From assembly GCA_051955535.1 (NCBI GenBank), contig JBQCGP010000047.1:1-64000 (forward strand): DNA of 64,000 bases, written 5' to 3'. The notes under the pieces were generated by a model. It searched no databases, was not told the DNA's origin, and worked only from the letters and a program-made list of their open reading frames with translations. Position 1 is the first letter of the stretch. Each line of letters opens with the position of its first letter. Positions 15,708-23,540 of the stretch are shown piece after piece. Origin of the DNA: 13-2-20CM-68-14 sp051955535 (GTDB lineage: Bacteria > Actinomycetota > Thermoleophilia > Gaiellales > Gaiellaceae). A program made the translations under genes and the position numbers.

Positions 15708-17999
15708 GTGAATTCACCGAATCTCGCCGCTCGCGCGGGGCGTTGGAGCGCCACGCACTGGAAGACCGCAACCGCGATCTGGATCGCCGTCGTTCTTGTT
15801 GCGATCGTGGCCGGCCGCATGGCAGGCACACACAAGCTGTCCATGGCCGAACAGTCGACGGGCGAGACGGCTCGGGCCGAAAAGATTCTCGCCGGCGCCG
15901 GCTTCAGCACGCCTGCGAACGAGAGCGTGATCGTGAAGTCATCGACCCTGACTGCGTCGGCCCCGGCTTTCCGCTCCGCGGTGCAGTCGGTGCTGACGCG
16001 ACTTCGGACGATGCCCGAGGTCGAGCATCTGCGGACGGGCGCCTCGGGCGAGATCTCGAAGGATCGGCACGCCCAACTGGTCGAGTTCGACATGCGCGGC
16101 AAGTCCGAGACGGCGGACAAGCGTGTCCAGCCGGTGCTCGACGCGGTCGCCGGGCTCCAGAAGCAGCACCCTGAATTCACGATCGCCCAGTTCGGGCTGG
16201 CCAGCTCGACCCACGAGCTGAACGACACGATCGGAAAGGACTTCAAGAAGGCCGAGTCCCTCTCGGTGCCGATCACCTTCCTGATCCTGCTCTTCGCGTT
16301 CGGCGCCTTCGTTGCCGCCGGTATCCCGGTCCTGCTCGCCTTCTCGGCGGTACTCGGGTCGATCGGGCTGTCCCAGCTGCTCAGCCACGTGGCGCATGCG
16401 TCGGATGCGACGCAGTCGGTGATCCTCTTGATGGGGATGGCGGTCGGGGTCGACTACTCGCTCTTCTACGTCAAGCGCGAGCGCGAGGAGCGTGTCGCCG
16501 GCCACCGCGGGCACGACGCACTCTTCCGGGCCGCGGCCACCTCAGGCCAGGCCGTCCTGATCTCGGGCGTCACCGTCCTCATCGCGATGGCCGGGATGCT
16601 CTTCGCCGGCTCGAAGATCTTCACCTCGATCGGCGTCGGGGCGATGATCGTCGTCTTCCTTTCGCTGGTCGGCTCGCTGACGGTGCTGCCGGCCCTCCTG
16701 GGCAAGTTCGGCGACCGGATCAATTGGGGCATTCGCCAGGTCCTGGCGGCGATCGTGCTGTGGGTTGTCCAGTTGTTCGGCGCGCGACCGCGCTGGCTCG
16801 TCTGGCTCCGCGACACGCCGACCCTGCTGCGCCGCCTGAAGGGCGACCGGCAGGAATCGCGAGTCTGGGGCGTGGTGCTGAAGCGCTCGATGCGGTTCCC
16901 GGCGATCGCCACTGCGCTCTCGACTGCGGTGCTGATCGTCTTCGCCCTTCCGGCCCTGAACATCCACACGAAGCTGCTGAGCTTCACCGACCTGCCGAAG
17001 AGCCTTGCGATCGTCAAGACCTACGACACGATCCAGAAGTCATTCCCTGGCGCCGAGGATCCCGCGCACGTCGTGGTCAAGGCTCCGAACGTGACGACGC
17101 CCGTCTTCTCCAAGGCGTACGCGGACTTCAAGCGGCGCGCACTCGCGACGGGCGTTATCCACCAGCCGATCCGTGTCTCGGTCAACCCGGCCAAGACCGT
17201 CGCTCGCGTCGACTTCCCGCTCGCCGGCAAAGGGCAGGACGCGACCGCGACTCACGCCCTCGAGGTGCTGCGAACACAGGTGATCCCACCGGTGCTGGCG
17301 ACGCTGCCGCCCGGGACACAGGAGGCCGTCACCGGAGACACCGCCGGTACGCACGACTTCAACGTGACGATGAAGCACAGGGCGCCGTTCGTGTTCGCGT
17401 TCGTCCTCGGTCTCGCCTTCCTGCTCTTGCTGCTCACCTTCCGGTCGATCGTGATCCCGATCAAGGCGATCATCCTCAACCTGCTTTCCGTCGGGGCCGC
17501 CTACGGGATCCTGGTCTGGATCTTCCAGGACGGCCACCTGCAGGGCGTGCTCAACTTCCACTCGAACGGCGCCGTCATCACCTGGCTGCCGCTCTTCCTC
17601 TTCACGGTCCTGTTCGGGCTCTCGATGGATTACCACGTCTTCATCCTGAGTCGGGTCAAGGAACTCGTCGACAGGGGCGTCCCAACGGATGAAGCGGTTG
17701 CACGAGGGATTGGCTCGACCGCATCGACGGTGACGGCTGCCGCGGCGGTCATGGTCGCCGTATTCGCGATCTTCGCCTCGTTGCGGACGCTCGACATCAA
17801 GCAGCTCGGCGTCGGCCTTGCGGTCGCCGTGCTCCTCGACGCAACGCTGATCCGGGGCGTGCTACTGCCGGCTGCGATGAAGCTTCTCGGGGACTGGAAC
17901 TGGTACCTCCCCAGCTGGCTCGAATGGCTACCGCGAATCAACGTCGAGCCTGAGCTGGGCGAAGAGGTTCCCGAGACGCCCCCCGTACCCGCCGCGTAG
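15708..17999 (+). CDS. MMPL-family (RND superfamily) membrane transporter
   Basis: A 763-residue protein with the two-half layout of MMPL/RND proteins: one helix near the N-terminus (TATAIWIAVVLVAIVAG), a first extracytoplasmic domain, and a helix bundle with the GMAVGVDYSLFYVKR motif. The second half has a similar domain and bundle (FGLSMDYHVFILSRVKEL). Such proteins export lipids, siderophores or drugs using the proton gradient. The substrate cannot be predicted. The GTG start has a strong ribosome site (GGGAGGGG, 6 nt away). It is divergent from a winged-helix regulator that may control it. The flavin monooxygenase gene follows after 16 bp. Confidence 0.88.
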   Translation: MNSPNLAARAGRWSATHWKTATAIWIAVVLVAIVAGRMAGTHKLSMAEQSTGETARAEKILAGAGFSTPANESVIVKSSTLTASAPAFRSAVQSVLTRLRTMPEVEHLRTGASGEISKDRHAQLVEFDMRGKSETADKRVQPVLDAVAGLQKQHPEFTIAQFGLASSTHELNDTIGKDFKKAESLSVPITFLILLFAFGAFVAAGIPVLLAFSAVLGSIGLSQLLSHVAHASDATQSVILLMGMAVGVDYSLFYVKREREERVAGHRGHDALFRAAATSGQAVLISGVTVLIAMAGMLFAGSKIFTSIGVGAMIVVFLSLVGSLTVLPALLGKFGDRINWGIRQVLAAIVLWVVQLFGARPRWLVWLRDTPTLLRRLKGDRQESRVWGVVLKRSMRFPAIATALSTAVLIVFALPALNIHTKLLSFTDLPKSLAIVKTYDTIQKSFPGAEDPAHVVVKAPNVTTPVFSKAYADFKRRALATGVIHQPIRVSVNPAKTVARVDFPLAGKGQDATATHALEVLRTQVIPPVLATLPPGTQEAVTGDTAGTHDFNVTMKHRAPFVFAFVLGLAFLLLLLTFRSIVIPIKAIILNLLSVGAAYGILVWIFQDGHLQGVLNFHSNGAVITWLPLFLFTVLFGLSMDYHVFILSRVKELVDRGVPTDEAVARGIGSTASTVTAAAAVMVAVFAIFASLRTLDIKQLGVGLAVAVLLDATLIRGVLLPAAMKLLGDWNWYLPSWLEWLPRINVEPELGEEVPETPPVPAA

Positions 18000-18015
18000 G
18001 GACGAGCGTCGAGCA

Positions 18016-19173
18016 ATGAGCATCGGCAAGGAAGCGTTTTCGCGGGGGCATAGCGGCGACGTAGAGGTCGCGATCATCGGCGCCGGCCAGGCCGGTCTCG
18101 CGATGGGCCACTTCCTCGCGCGGCAAGGCAGGCAGTCCGTGATTCTCGAGCGGGCCGTCGAGATCGCCTCTGCGTGGCGCGAGCGCTGGGACTCGCTGAC
18201 GCTCTTCACGCCGCGTCGATACAGCGCGCTGCCGGGGCTGCCTTTCGAAGGAGATCCCGACGGCTACCCGAGCCGTGACGAGGTGATCGCCTATCTCGAG
18301 CGCTACGCCGAGATCTTCGAGCTGCCGGTCGAGCTGGACAGCGTGGTCGAGCGGCTCGAACGCGGCCGCGACGGGCGCTTTCAGCTCGGGGTCGACGGGC
18401 GAACGATTACGTCCGACCAGGTCGTGGTCGCCACGGGGCCGTTCCAGACGCCGTACGTGCCGAAGCTGGCCGAGAAGCTCTCAGGCGATGTCTTCCAGAC
18501 GCACGCCGTCGGCTACCGCCGGCCAAGCGACGTCCCACAGGGCACAGTGCTCGTGGTCGGCGGCGGCAACACCGGCTTTCAGATCGCCAAGGAGCTCTCG
18601 GCGACGCACAAGGTTGTGCTCTCGATCGGCTCGCGCCAGAAGCCGCTGCCCCAGCGCCTGCTCGGCCGCGACCTCTTCTGGTGGCTGAGCAAGGCACGCA
18701 TCCTCGACAAGACGGCCGAGTCGCGTCTCGGCCGCAAGCTGAGCACGCGCGACACGTTGATCGGGTCGAGTCCGCGCGAGCTGACCAAGCGCTACGGCGT
18801 CGAGCTCAAGCCGCGGCTCGTCGATGTCGACGGTCGGCGGGCCCGGATCGAGGACGGGAGCGAGCTCGATGCGGACGCGGTCATCTGGGCAACCGGCTAC
18901 CGGCCCGACTACTCCTGCATCAAGCTCCCGATCTTCGAGGCGGATGGCCGCCTCCGCCATCGCCGCGGAGTCACGGACACCCCCGGCCTCTATTTCCTCG
19001 GCCTGACCTGGCAGCATACGCGCGGCTCGGCTCTGATCGGCTTCGTCAAGGACGACGCCGAGTTCATTGCTGAGAGAATCGCCGAACACGAGCAATCGAA
19101 GGCGCCCGCACAGACGGGCACACCGGTTGGCGCCGGCACGGCTACCCAAGTTCGCTCGACCGAAAGGAGCTAG
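18016..19173 (+). CDS. Flavin-containing monooxygenase-like FAD/NAD(P) oxidoreductase
   Basis: A 385-residue protein of the CzcO/YUCCA-like group. The FAD site IIGAGQAGLAMG is near residue 20, and the second dinucleotide site VVGGGNTGFQIA near 180. ATGYRPDYS, the family's late ATG motif, is near residue 295, and GLTWQHTRGSALIGFVKDDA is at the end. It would transfer oxygen to a soft nucleophile or act on an unknown substrate using NADPH and FAD. It follows the MMPL gene by 16 bp, and its stop lies in the ribosome site region of the multicopper oxidase gene 2 bp away, suggesting one transcript. Confidence 0.85.
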   Translation: MSIGKEAFSRGHSGDVEVAIIGAGQAGLAMGHFLARQGRQSVILERAVEIASAWRERWDSLTLFTPRRYSALPGLPFEGDPDGYPSRDEVIAYLERYAEIFELPVELDSVVERLERGRDGRFQLGVDGRTITSDQVVVATGPFQTPYVPKLAEKLSGDVFQTHAVGYRRPSDVPQGTVLVVGGGNTGFQIAKELSATHKVVLSIGSRQKPLPQRLLGRDLFWWLSKARILDKTAESRLGRKLSTRDTLIGSSPRELTKRYGVELKPRLVDVDGRRARIEDGSELDADAVIWATGYRPDYSCIKLPIFEADGRLRHRRGVTDTPGLYFLGLTWQHTRGSALIGFVKDDAEFIAERIAEHEQSKAPAQTGTPVGAGTATQVRSTERS

Positions 19174-19175
19174 TC

Positions 19176-20894
19176 ATGCACGATCACGGCTCCCATCACC
19201 ACGAACGCGTTGCCGAACTGCCGCGTGAAACCGACGGCCTGCCGGAGGCACGCAACACCGAACTTGTCGAGCTCGCAGACGGCGACGAGTTCGAGATCGA
19301 GATCGTCCCGGTCAAGAAGCAGATCGGCGATGCGACCGTGCGGATGCTGGCTTACAACGGCTCCGTGCCGGGACCGACGCTGAAGGTCCCGCAGGGCGCG
19401 ACGATCACGGTCCCCGTGACCAACCACGGGGACATCGAGGCGACCGTGCACTGGCATGGCCTGCGGCTGGAGAACCGTTACGACGGCACGCACGACACCC
19501 AGGCGCCGATCCCGGTCGGCGAGACCTTCACCTACCAGGTACAGGTGCCGGATCCGGGCGCCTACTGGTACCACCCGCACATTCGTGAGGACTACGGTCA
19601 GGAGCTGGGCCTCTACGGGAACATCCTTGTGGCCCCGAGTGAAGCCGACTACTGGCCGCCGGCCAACCGCGAGCTCCTGGTCACGCTCGACGACATCCTG
19701 ATCGAGGACGGCCAGATCGCCCCCTTCCGGGAGGAAGAGACAACCCACGTGGCGATGGGCCGTTTCGGCAACGTGATGCTCGTCGCCGGCGAGTCAGACC
19801 TTCGGCTCGAGGCCAGGCGAGGCGAGGTGGTGCGCTTCTACTTCACCGACACAGCGAACACGCGCGTCTTCAATGTGATGCTGCCGGGCGCCCAGATGAA
19901 GCTGGTCGGCGCCGACGCCGGCCACTACGAGCGTGAAGAGCTCGTCGAGGGCGTACTGCTCGCCCCCTCGGAGCGGGTCGTTGTCGACGTGCTCTTCCCG
20001 GATGTGGGCGAGCTCGAGCTTCAGCACCGAACACCCGAGCACACTCACCGCCTGGCCTCCATCACCGTCGCGACCGAGCAGGCGGATCCCTCCTATGCAG
20101 AGGAGTTCGGACGCATGCGTACCAACCAGGACACGGCGGACCTACGCGAGCGGATCGGGCCGTATCTCGAGGCGCCGCCCGGCAAGACGCTCTCGTTCGT
20201 GGCGGAGATGGACATGGGCGTGCCCGAAGGCGTCGAGGTCGTCTACGTCTGCCCGATGCACCCGGAGGTGACGAGCGACAAGCCGGACAAGTGTCCCAAG
20301 TGCGGCATGAAGCTTCTGCCGGAGAGCGTCGTCGCAGCAGGCGAAGGCCGCGAGCATCACCACGGCCACCACGGCCACGACGAACACGAAGGCCACGGGC
20401 ATGACCACCACGGTCACGAGCACGAAGGTCATGGCCACCACGGGCATCATCACCACCAAGACGACCCCGAACATCCGCACGACATCGCACAGGGCATCGA
20501 GTGGGAAGACGACATGGTGGAGGTCAATCGGATGACCACGCCGACCAACATGCGCTGGAAGCTCGTCGACCGCGACACCGGCGCGGAGAACGCACGGATC
20601 GACTGGAATTTCCGGGTCGGCGACCAGGTGAAGATTCGCCTGGTCAACGAGATGGACTCAGATCATCCGATGCCGCATCCGTTCCACGTCCACGGCGCGG
20701 GCCGGTTCCTGATCCTGGCGCGCGACGACGTCGTCGAGCCGAACCTCGTCTGGAAGGACACGGTTCTCGTCCGGACCGGCGAGACTGTGGACATCCTGCT
20801 CGACGTCACCAACCCGGGCCGCTGGATGGCTCACTGCCACATCGCCGAGCATCACGAGAGCGGGATGATGTTCAGCTTCAACGTCGAGGCCTAG
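19176..20894 (+). CDS. Multicopper oxidase with internal heavy-metal-binding domain and His-rich linker
   Basis: A 572-residue protein. All copper-ligand motifs are present: HWHGLRL, YWYHPHIREDYG, the C-terminal HPMPHPFHVHG, and HCHIAEHHESGM. Between the second and third cupredoxin domains sits a heavy-metal-binding domain (VCPMHPEV...KCPKCGMKLLP, about residues 358-385), then a His/Gly/Glu-rich stretch (about 390-431). The N-terminus is also His-rich. No signal peptide is visible, so export is unclear. Copper oxidation or detoxification is the likely role. A good ribosome site (AAAGGAG) lies in the end of the upstream gene. A cyclase-YHS gene follows 11 bp later. Confidence 0.9.
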   Translation: MHDHGSHHHERVAELPRETDGLPEARNTELVELADGDEFEIEIVPVKKQIGDATVRMLAYNGSVPGPTLKVPQGATITVPVTNHGDIEATVHWHGLRLENRYDGTHDTQAPIPVGETFTYQVQVPDPGAYWYHPHIREDYGQELGLYGNILVAPSEADYWPPANRELLVTLDDILIEDGQIAPFREEETTHVAMGRFGNVMLVAGESDLRLEARRGEVVRFYFTDTANTRVFNVMLPGAQMKLVGADAGHYEREELVEGVLLAPSERVVVDVLFPDVGELELQHRTPEHTHRLASITVATEQADPSYAEEFGRMRTNQDTADLRERIGPYLEAPPGKTLSFVAEMDMGVPEGVEVVYVCPMHPEVTSDKPDKCPKCGMKLLPESVVAAGEGREHHHGHHGHDEHEGHGHDHHGHEHEGHGHHGHHHHQDDPEHPHDIAQGIEWEDDMVEVNRMTTPTNMRWKLVDRDTGAENARIDWNFRVGDQVKIRLVNEMDSDHPMPHPFHVHGAGRFLILARDDVVEPNLVWKDTVLVRTGETVDILLDVTNPGRWMAHCHIAEHHESGMMFSFNVEA

Positions 20895-20897
20895 GCT
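20892..20897 (+). promoter_or_regulatory. -10-like TAGGCT upstream of cyclase-YHS gene
   Basis: The hexamer ends 8 nt before the ATG at 20906 and overlaps the oxidase stop codon. It fits the leaderless pattern seen elsewhere, although read-through from the oxidase gene is equally possible. Confidence 0.25.
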
Positions 20898-20905
20898 TTC
20901 CGACC

Positions 20906-21565
20906 ATGTCGAGCGCTGACACAGCGACCTTCCTCTTCGCGGACATCGCCGGCTTCACGGCGCTCACCGAGGCGCACGGCGACGAGCAGGCCGTGGAGCT
21001 CGTGGAGGAGTTTGCCGCCGCCGTTCAGGCGCAGCTCCCGCGTGTCGAGGGCGAGCACGTCAAGACGGTCGGCGATGCGCTCATGCTCCGGGTGCCCGAT
21101 CCCGGCGAGGCAATCCGTCTGGGCTTGTGGATCACGCGCAATGCGATGAGCGGCCACGAGGCGCCATCGATTCGCGTCGGCGGGAACCACGGCTCAGCCG
21201 TCGAGCGTAGCGGCGACTACTTCGGGGCGACCATCAATGTCGCGGCGCGAGTCTCGGCGCTCGCCGGGGGCGGCGAAGTCCTTCTCACCGGGCACACGGC
21301 GGCGCTCGCAGCTGACCTCGAGGGAGTCGTCTACGAGTCGCGTGGGCGGCAAGTGCTCCGCAACGTCGCCGAGCCGGTCGAAATCTTCGCCGTCGTTCCC
21401 GTGGACGAGAGCGTCGATCAGCTCGCGATCGACCCTGTCTGTCAGATGGCGGTCGATCCAGAGCGCGCCGTCGGTCGCTTGATGCAGGAGACGAAGGCCT
21501 ACTACTTCTGTTCGCTTACCTGTGCAGCCGCGTTCGCCCAGCACCCGGAGCGGTACGCCCGCTGA
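20906..21565 (+). CDS. Class III nucleotide cyclase domain fused to a YHS metal-binding domain
   Basis: A 219-residue protein; the start is the ATG at 20906 because the longer frame is a shadow of the oxidase gene. Residues 1-165 are a class III adenylate/guanylate cyclase homology domain. Both metal-binding Asp positions are visible (FLFADIAGFT near 8-17 and KTVGDAL near 55-61), as is the ATINVAARVSAL motif. Residues about 175-219 are a YHS domain (DPVCQMAVDP...YYFCSLTCAAAFAQHPERY), a Cys-containing unit frequent in copper and heavy-metal proteins. The neighbouring metal-binding oxidase suggests metal-linked cNMP signalling, which is inference. Confidence 0.85.
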   Translation: MSSADTATFLFADIAGFTALTEAHGDEQAVELVEEFAAAVQAQLPRVEGEHVKTVGDALMLRVPDPGEAIRLGLWITRNAMSGHEAPSIRVGGNHGSAVERSGDYFGATINVAARVSALAGGGEVLLTGHTAALAADLEGVVYESRGRQVLRNVAEPVEIFAVVPVDESVDQLAIDPVCQMAVDPERAVGRLMQETKAYYFCSLTCAAAFAQHPERYAR

Positions 21566-21635
21566 GACAGGCCCCTGAGCGTCCGCGCCGGCGCTACTTC
21601 CATCACCGCCTGAGCGCTCACGCAACAATCCCTTC

Positions 21636-21849
21636 GTGGTACTTGCCGGCGGGACCGGAGCCATTGACGCCGTCCTACTTGCTTCTGCGGTTGTCCCGCC
21701 GCTCGTTGCAGTGCTCGTTGCTCGCGTGGCCTGGATCTGGGCCAAGAGCGACGACCAGGGCGAGACGGTTTCCATCCGCGACCTCTTGCGAAAGGCCTTC
21801 TGGCTCGACAGATCCCGAGTTCCAGGCAGCCCTCCTCGATCGGGTCTAA
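21636..21849 (+). pseudogene. Small membrane-protein gene with an apparent +1 frameshift
   Basis: The 357-bp interval 21566-21922 contains one coding-like stretch. From the GTG at 21636 the frame reads a convincing N-terminal membrane helix (about residues 10-36) and then SDDQGETVSIRDLLRKAFWLD. After about base 21805 that frame loses sense. The next frame reads DPEFQAALLDRV and stops at 21849. Removing one A near 21807 would join them into a protein of about 70 residues. Possible explanations are a sequencing error, a real inactivating insertion, or chance. No homologue is recognised. Confidence 0.35.
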
Positions 21850-21922
21850 AATCGCCTTCGCCTTTTGCCGAACATGGGCCTCGAGCACGCGAGCGAGGGT
21901 CCGGAAACGAAAGGACGCCCAG

Positions 21923-22228
21923 ATGAGCACAAGGAAGCTGATCACCACCGTTGCCGCCTTTCTGCTGCTCGCGGGAGCCGGGGTTGCAGCAGCGTTCGCC
22001 GGCAACTCACCCTCGGCGGCGAACACGGTGACGACGTCGACCACCACCTGCTCTGACGACCAGGGCCAGCAAGGCGACAACGATGAGCAGGAGGCCGCGG
22101 ACGACGTCGAGAACGCCGCCACCAAGGTCACCCAGGAAGCAGGAAGCACGCAAGCAGACGACCAGGCCGGCGACGACCAGGGTGACAACAGCCAGGGCGA
22201 CGAGCCAGGCGACAACTGCGACGACTAG
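21923..22228 (+). CDS. Small exported acidic low-complexity protein
   Basis: A 101-residue protein. A clean signal peptide (about 1-26, ending AAAFAG) is followed by a short Thr/Ser stretch with one Cys. A long Asp/Gln/Glu/Gly-rich tail (DDQGQQGDNDEQEAADD...GDNSQGDEPGDNCDD) carries a second Cys near the end. The mature part is highly negative and probably disordered. Binding of cations is possible but unproven. The ribosome site AAAGGA lies about 9 nt before the ATG. It is the first of two small exported-protein genes ahead of a shared terminator. Confidence 0.65.
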   Translation: MSTRKLITTVAAFLLLAGAGVAAAFAGNSPSAANTVTTSTTTCSDDQGQQGDNDEQEAADDVENAATKVTQEAGSTQADDQAGDDQGDNSQGDEPGDNCDD

Positions 22229-22268
22229 ACCGGCCGGCGCTCACTCGCCGTTCGTGGAAGTGAATCGG

Positions 22269-22757
22269 ATGACCGCGCTCGCGCGCTGCGAGCCGAGGCG
22301 CCGGTGGGGGCGTCTGATCCTGCTCGCACTGAGCTCCTTCGCAGCAGTCGCGCTCTGGCTTCCCGCTGAAGCGAATGCGAGTGATGCAGGTCTTCGGACG
22401 ACGCTTGCGTTGTGGTCGAATCGGGTCGCATCGGACGCGCAGGGGATCAGCCTCAGCGCAGCGCGGCGCCATCCCCGCCGGATGACACGCAGGGCCCGGC
22501 ACTTCCGCCTCGATGCCCTGCGCGCGCGCAATGCGCTCACGGCCATACGGCCTTCGAGCGACCGCGGCCTACGCGCGAAGCGACAGGCGCTGGCTGCGTT
22601 CTCCGACTACGCGATCGTTGGACGCCAATGGACCCTCAGCGGGCTGGCGCGCGTGCGGGGTCTCAGGGCGGCGGCGGTTGGCCACGCCAGGATCGCGGCA
22701 CGATATGCAAGAAGGGGGAGCGCCCTGCTCGTTTCCGCGAGAAGACTCCTCGGTTGA
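22269..22757 (+). CDS. Exported basic helical protein of unknown function
   Basis: A 162-residue protein from the ATG at 22269 (a GTG at 22260 is an alternative). A signal peptide or membrane anchor (about 13-36, ending AEANAS) precedes an Ala/Arg-rich helical region such as RARHFRLDALRARNALTAI and RIAARYARRGSALLVSARRLLG. No family is recognised. Compared with the very acidic protein encoded just upstream, the strong positive charge suggests the two might interact, but nothing in the sequence proves it. It ends 42 bp before a strong bidirectional terminator. Confidence 0.5.
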   Translation: MTALARCEPRRRWGRLILLALSSFAAVALWLPAEANASDAGLRTTLALWSNRVASDAQGISLSAARRHPRRMTRRARHFRLDALRARNALTAIRPSSDRGLRAKRQALAAFSDYAIVGRQWTLSGLARVRGLRAAAVGHARIAARYARRGSALLVSARRLLG

Positions 22758-22799
22758 GGGCGCGCAGCCTCGCTGGAGGCACTCCTCGTCGCACGTGAG

Positions 22800-22828
22800 A
22801 CGGGGAGAGGCGTATTACCTCTCCCCGT
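22800..22828. terminator. Bidirectional terminator hairpin
   Basis: ACGGGGAGAGG and CCTCTCCCCGT form a perfect 11-bp stem around a 7-nt loop, followed by TT. It lies between the converging genes ending at 22757 and 22854, so it can serve both. Confidence 0.75.
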
Positions 22829-22853
22829 TTGGCGCGCGATGAAGCTTGTTCGG

Positions 22854-23354
22854 CTAGCCCGAGTGCTTGACCTTGCTGGACACGCACTTGCCGAACGAGT
22901 TCTTGGCCCCGTACTTCGCCTTGAAGGCAGCGAGACCGGCCTTGCGTTCGGCCAGGCATTGCTTCGATGCATTGATCGTCGCGGTGACCTGCGCGGCCGC
23001 GATCGCCTTCGACGTCAAGGAGACGCAGCGATTGAAGGCGTTCTTGTGATTTGGGCCGCTCCCGTACTTGGCCGCGAACCCGGCCGGGTCGGCAGTACGC
23101 GCGCTGGTGCACTGGGCGGCTGCGTTCGCCCGGTTCGCCGCGTTCTGGCTGGCCCGCGTTGAGACGCACTTGCCGAAGGCGTTCGCCTTGTTGGCGAAGA
23201 GCAGCTTGAACGCGGGTGCCCCCATCGCGTTGAGCTCCGCCCTGCACTGCTTCTGTGCGGCGGCCGAGTCGGCCGGCGACGGCGGTGACCCCGCAACGGC
23301 GAGTGCGGGAATCGCCAGGAAGGCTGTGAAAAGGACGAGGATCAGCTTGCGCAT
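22854..23354 (-). CDS. Small exported protein with three Cys-flanked repeats
   Basis: A 166-residue protein from the ATG at 23354, which has an excellent ribosome site (AAAGGAG, 7 nt away). The much longer open frame upstream is a shadow of the S53 protease gene. A signal peptide (about 1-21) is followed by three related units of about 40 residues: ...CRAELNAMGAPAFKLLFANKANAFGKCVS, CTSARTADPAGFAAKYGS...NAFNRCVS and CLAERKAGLAAFKAKYGA...SFGKCVS. Each unit has a Cys at both ends, suggesting one disulfide per unit. The family is not recognised by name. Confidence 0.7.
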   Translation of the reverse strand: MRKLILVLFTAFLAIPALAVAGSPPSPADSAAAQKQCRAELNAMGAPAFKLLFANKANAFGKCVSTRASQNAANRANAAAQCTSARTADPAGFAAKYGSGPNHKNAFNRCVSLTSKAIAAAQVTATINASKQCLAERKAGLAAFKAKYGAKNSFGKCVSSKVKHSG

Positions 23355-23468
23355 GGACTGTCTCCTTTCTCGATCCGCACCGAACCTTCGACGGCCTCGG
23401 CCAGCCGCATGTTCGACGGCTGTAAAAGGCATGTAAAGCTCCGCGTTTAAACTCGTCTCGGCCTCGGG

Positions 23469-23495
23469 TTGACGATCGTCTATCGGCGTTAGAAG
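23469..23495 (+). promoter_or_regulatory. Possible promoter of the S53 protease gene
   Basis: TTGACG at 23469-23474 with TAGAAG at 23490-23495 (15-nt spacing), about 45 bp before the ATG at 23541. The spacing is short, so confidence is low. Confidence 0.3.
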
Positions 23496-23540
23496 ATGCC
23501 CGCGTCGGGTGAGCGGGTCGTCAACGCAAGGGGGGACGAG

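Noticed and set aside
20341..20470. CRISPR-like short repeats
   Set aside because: The repeated GGCCACCACGG-type bases encode the His-rich linker of the multicopper oxidase; there are no spacers of constant length.
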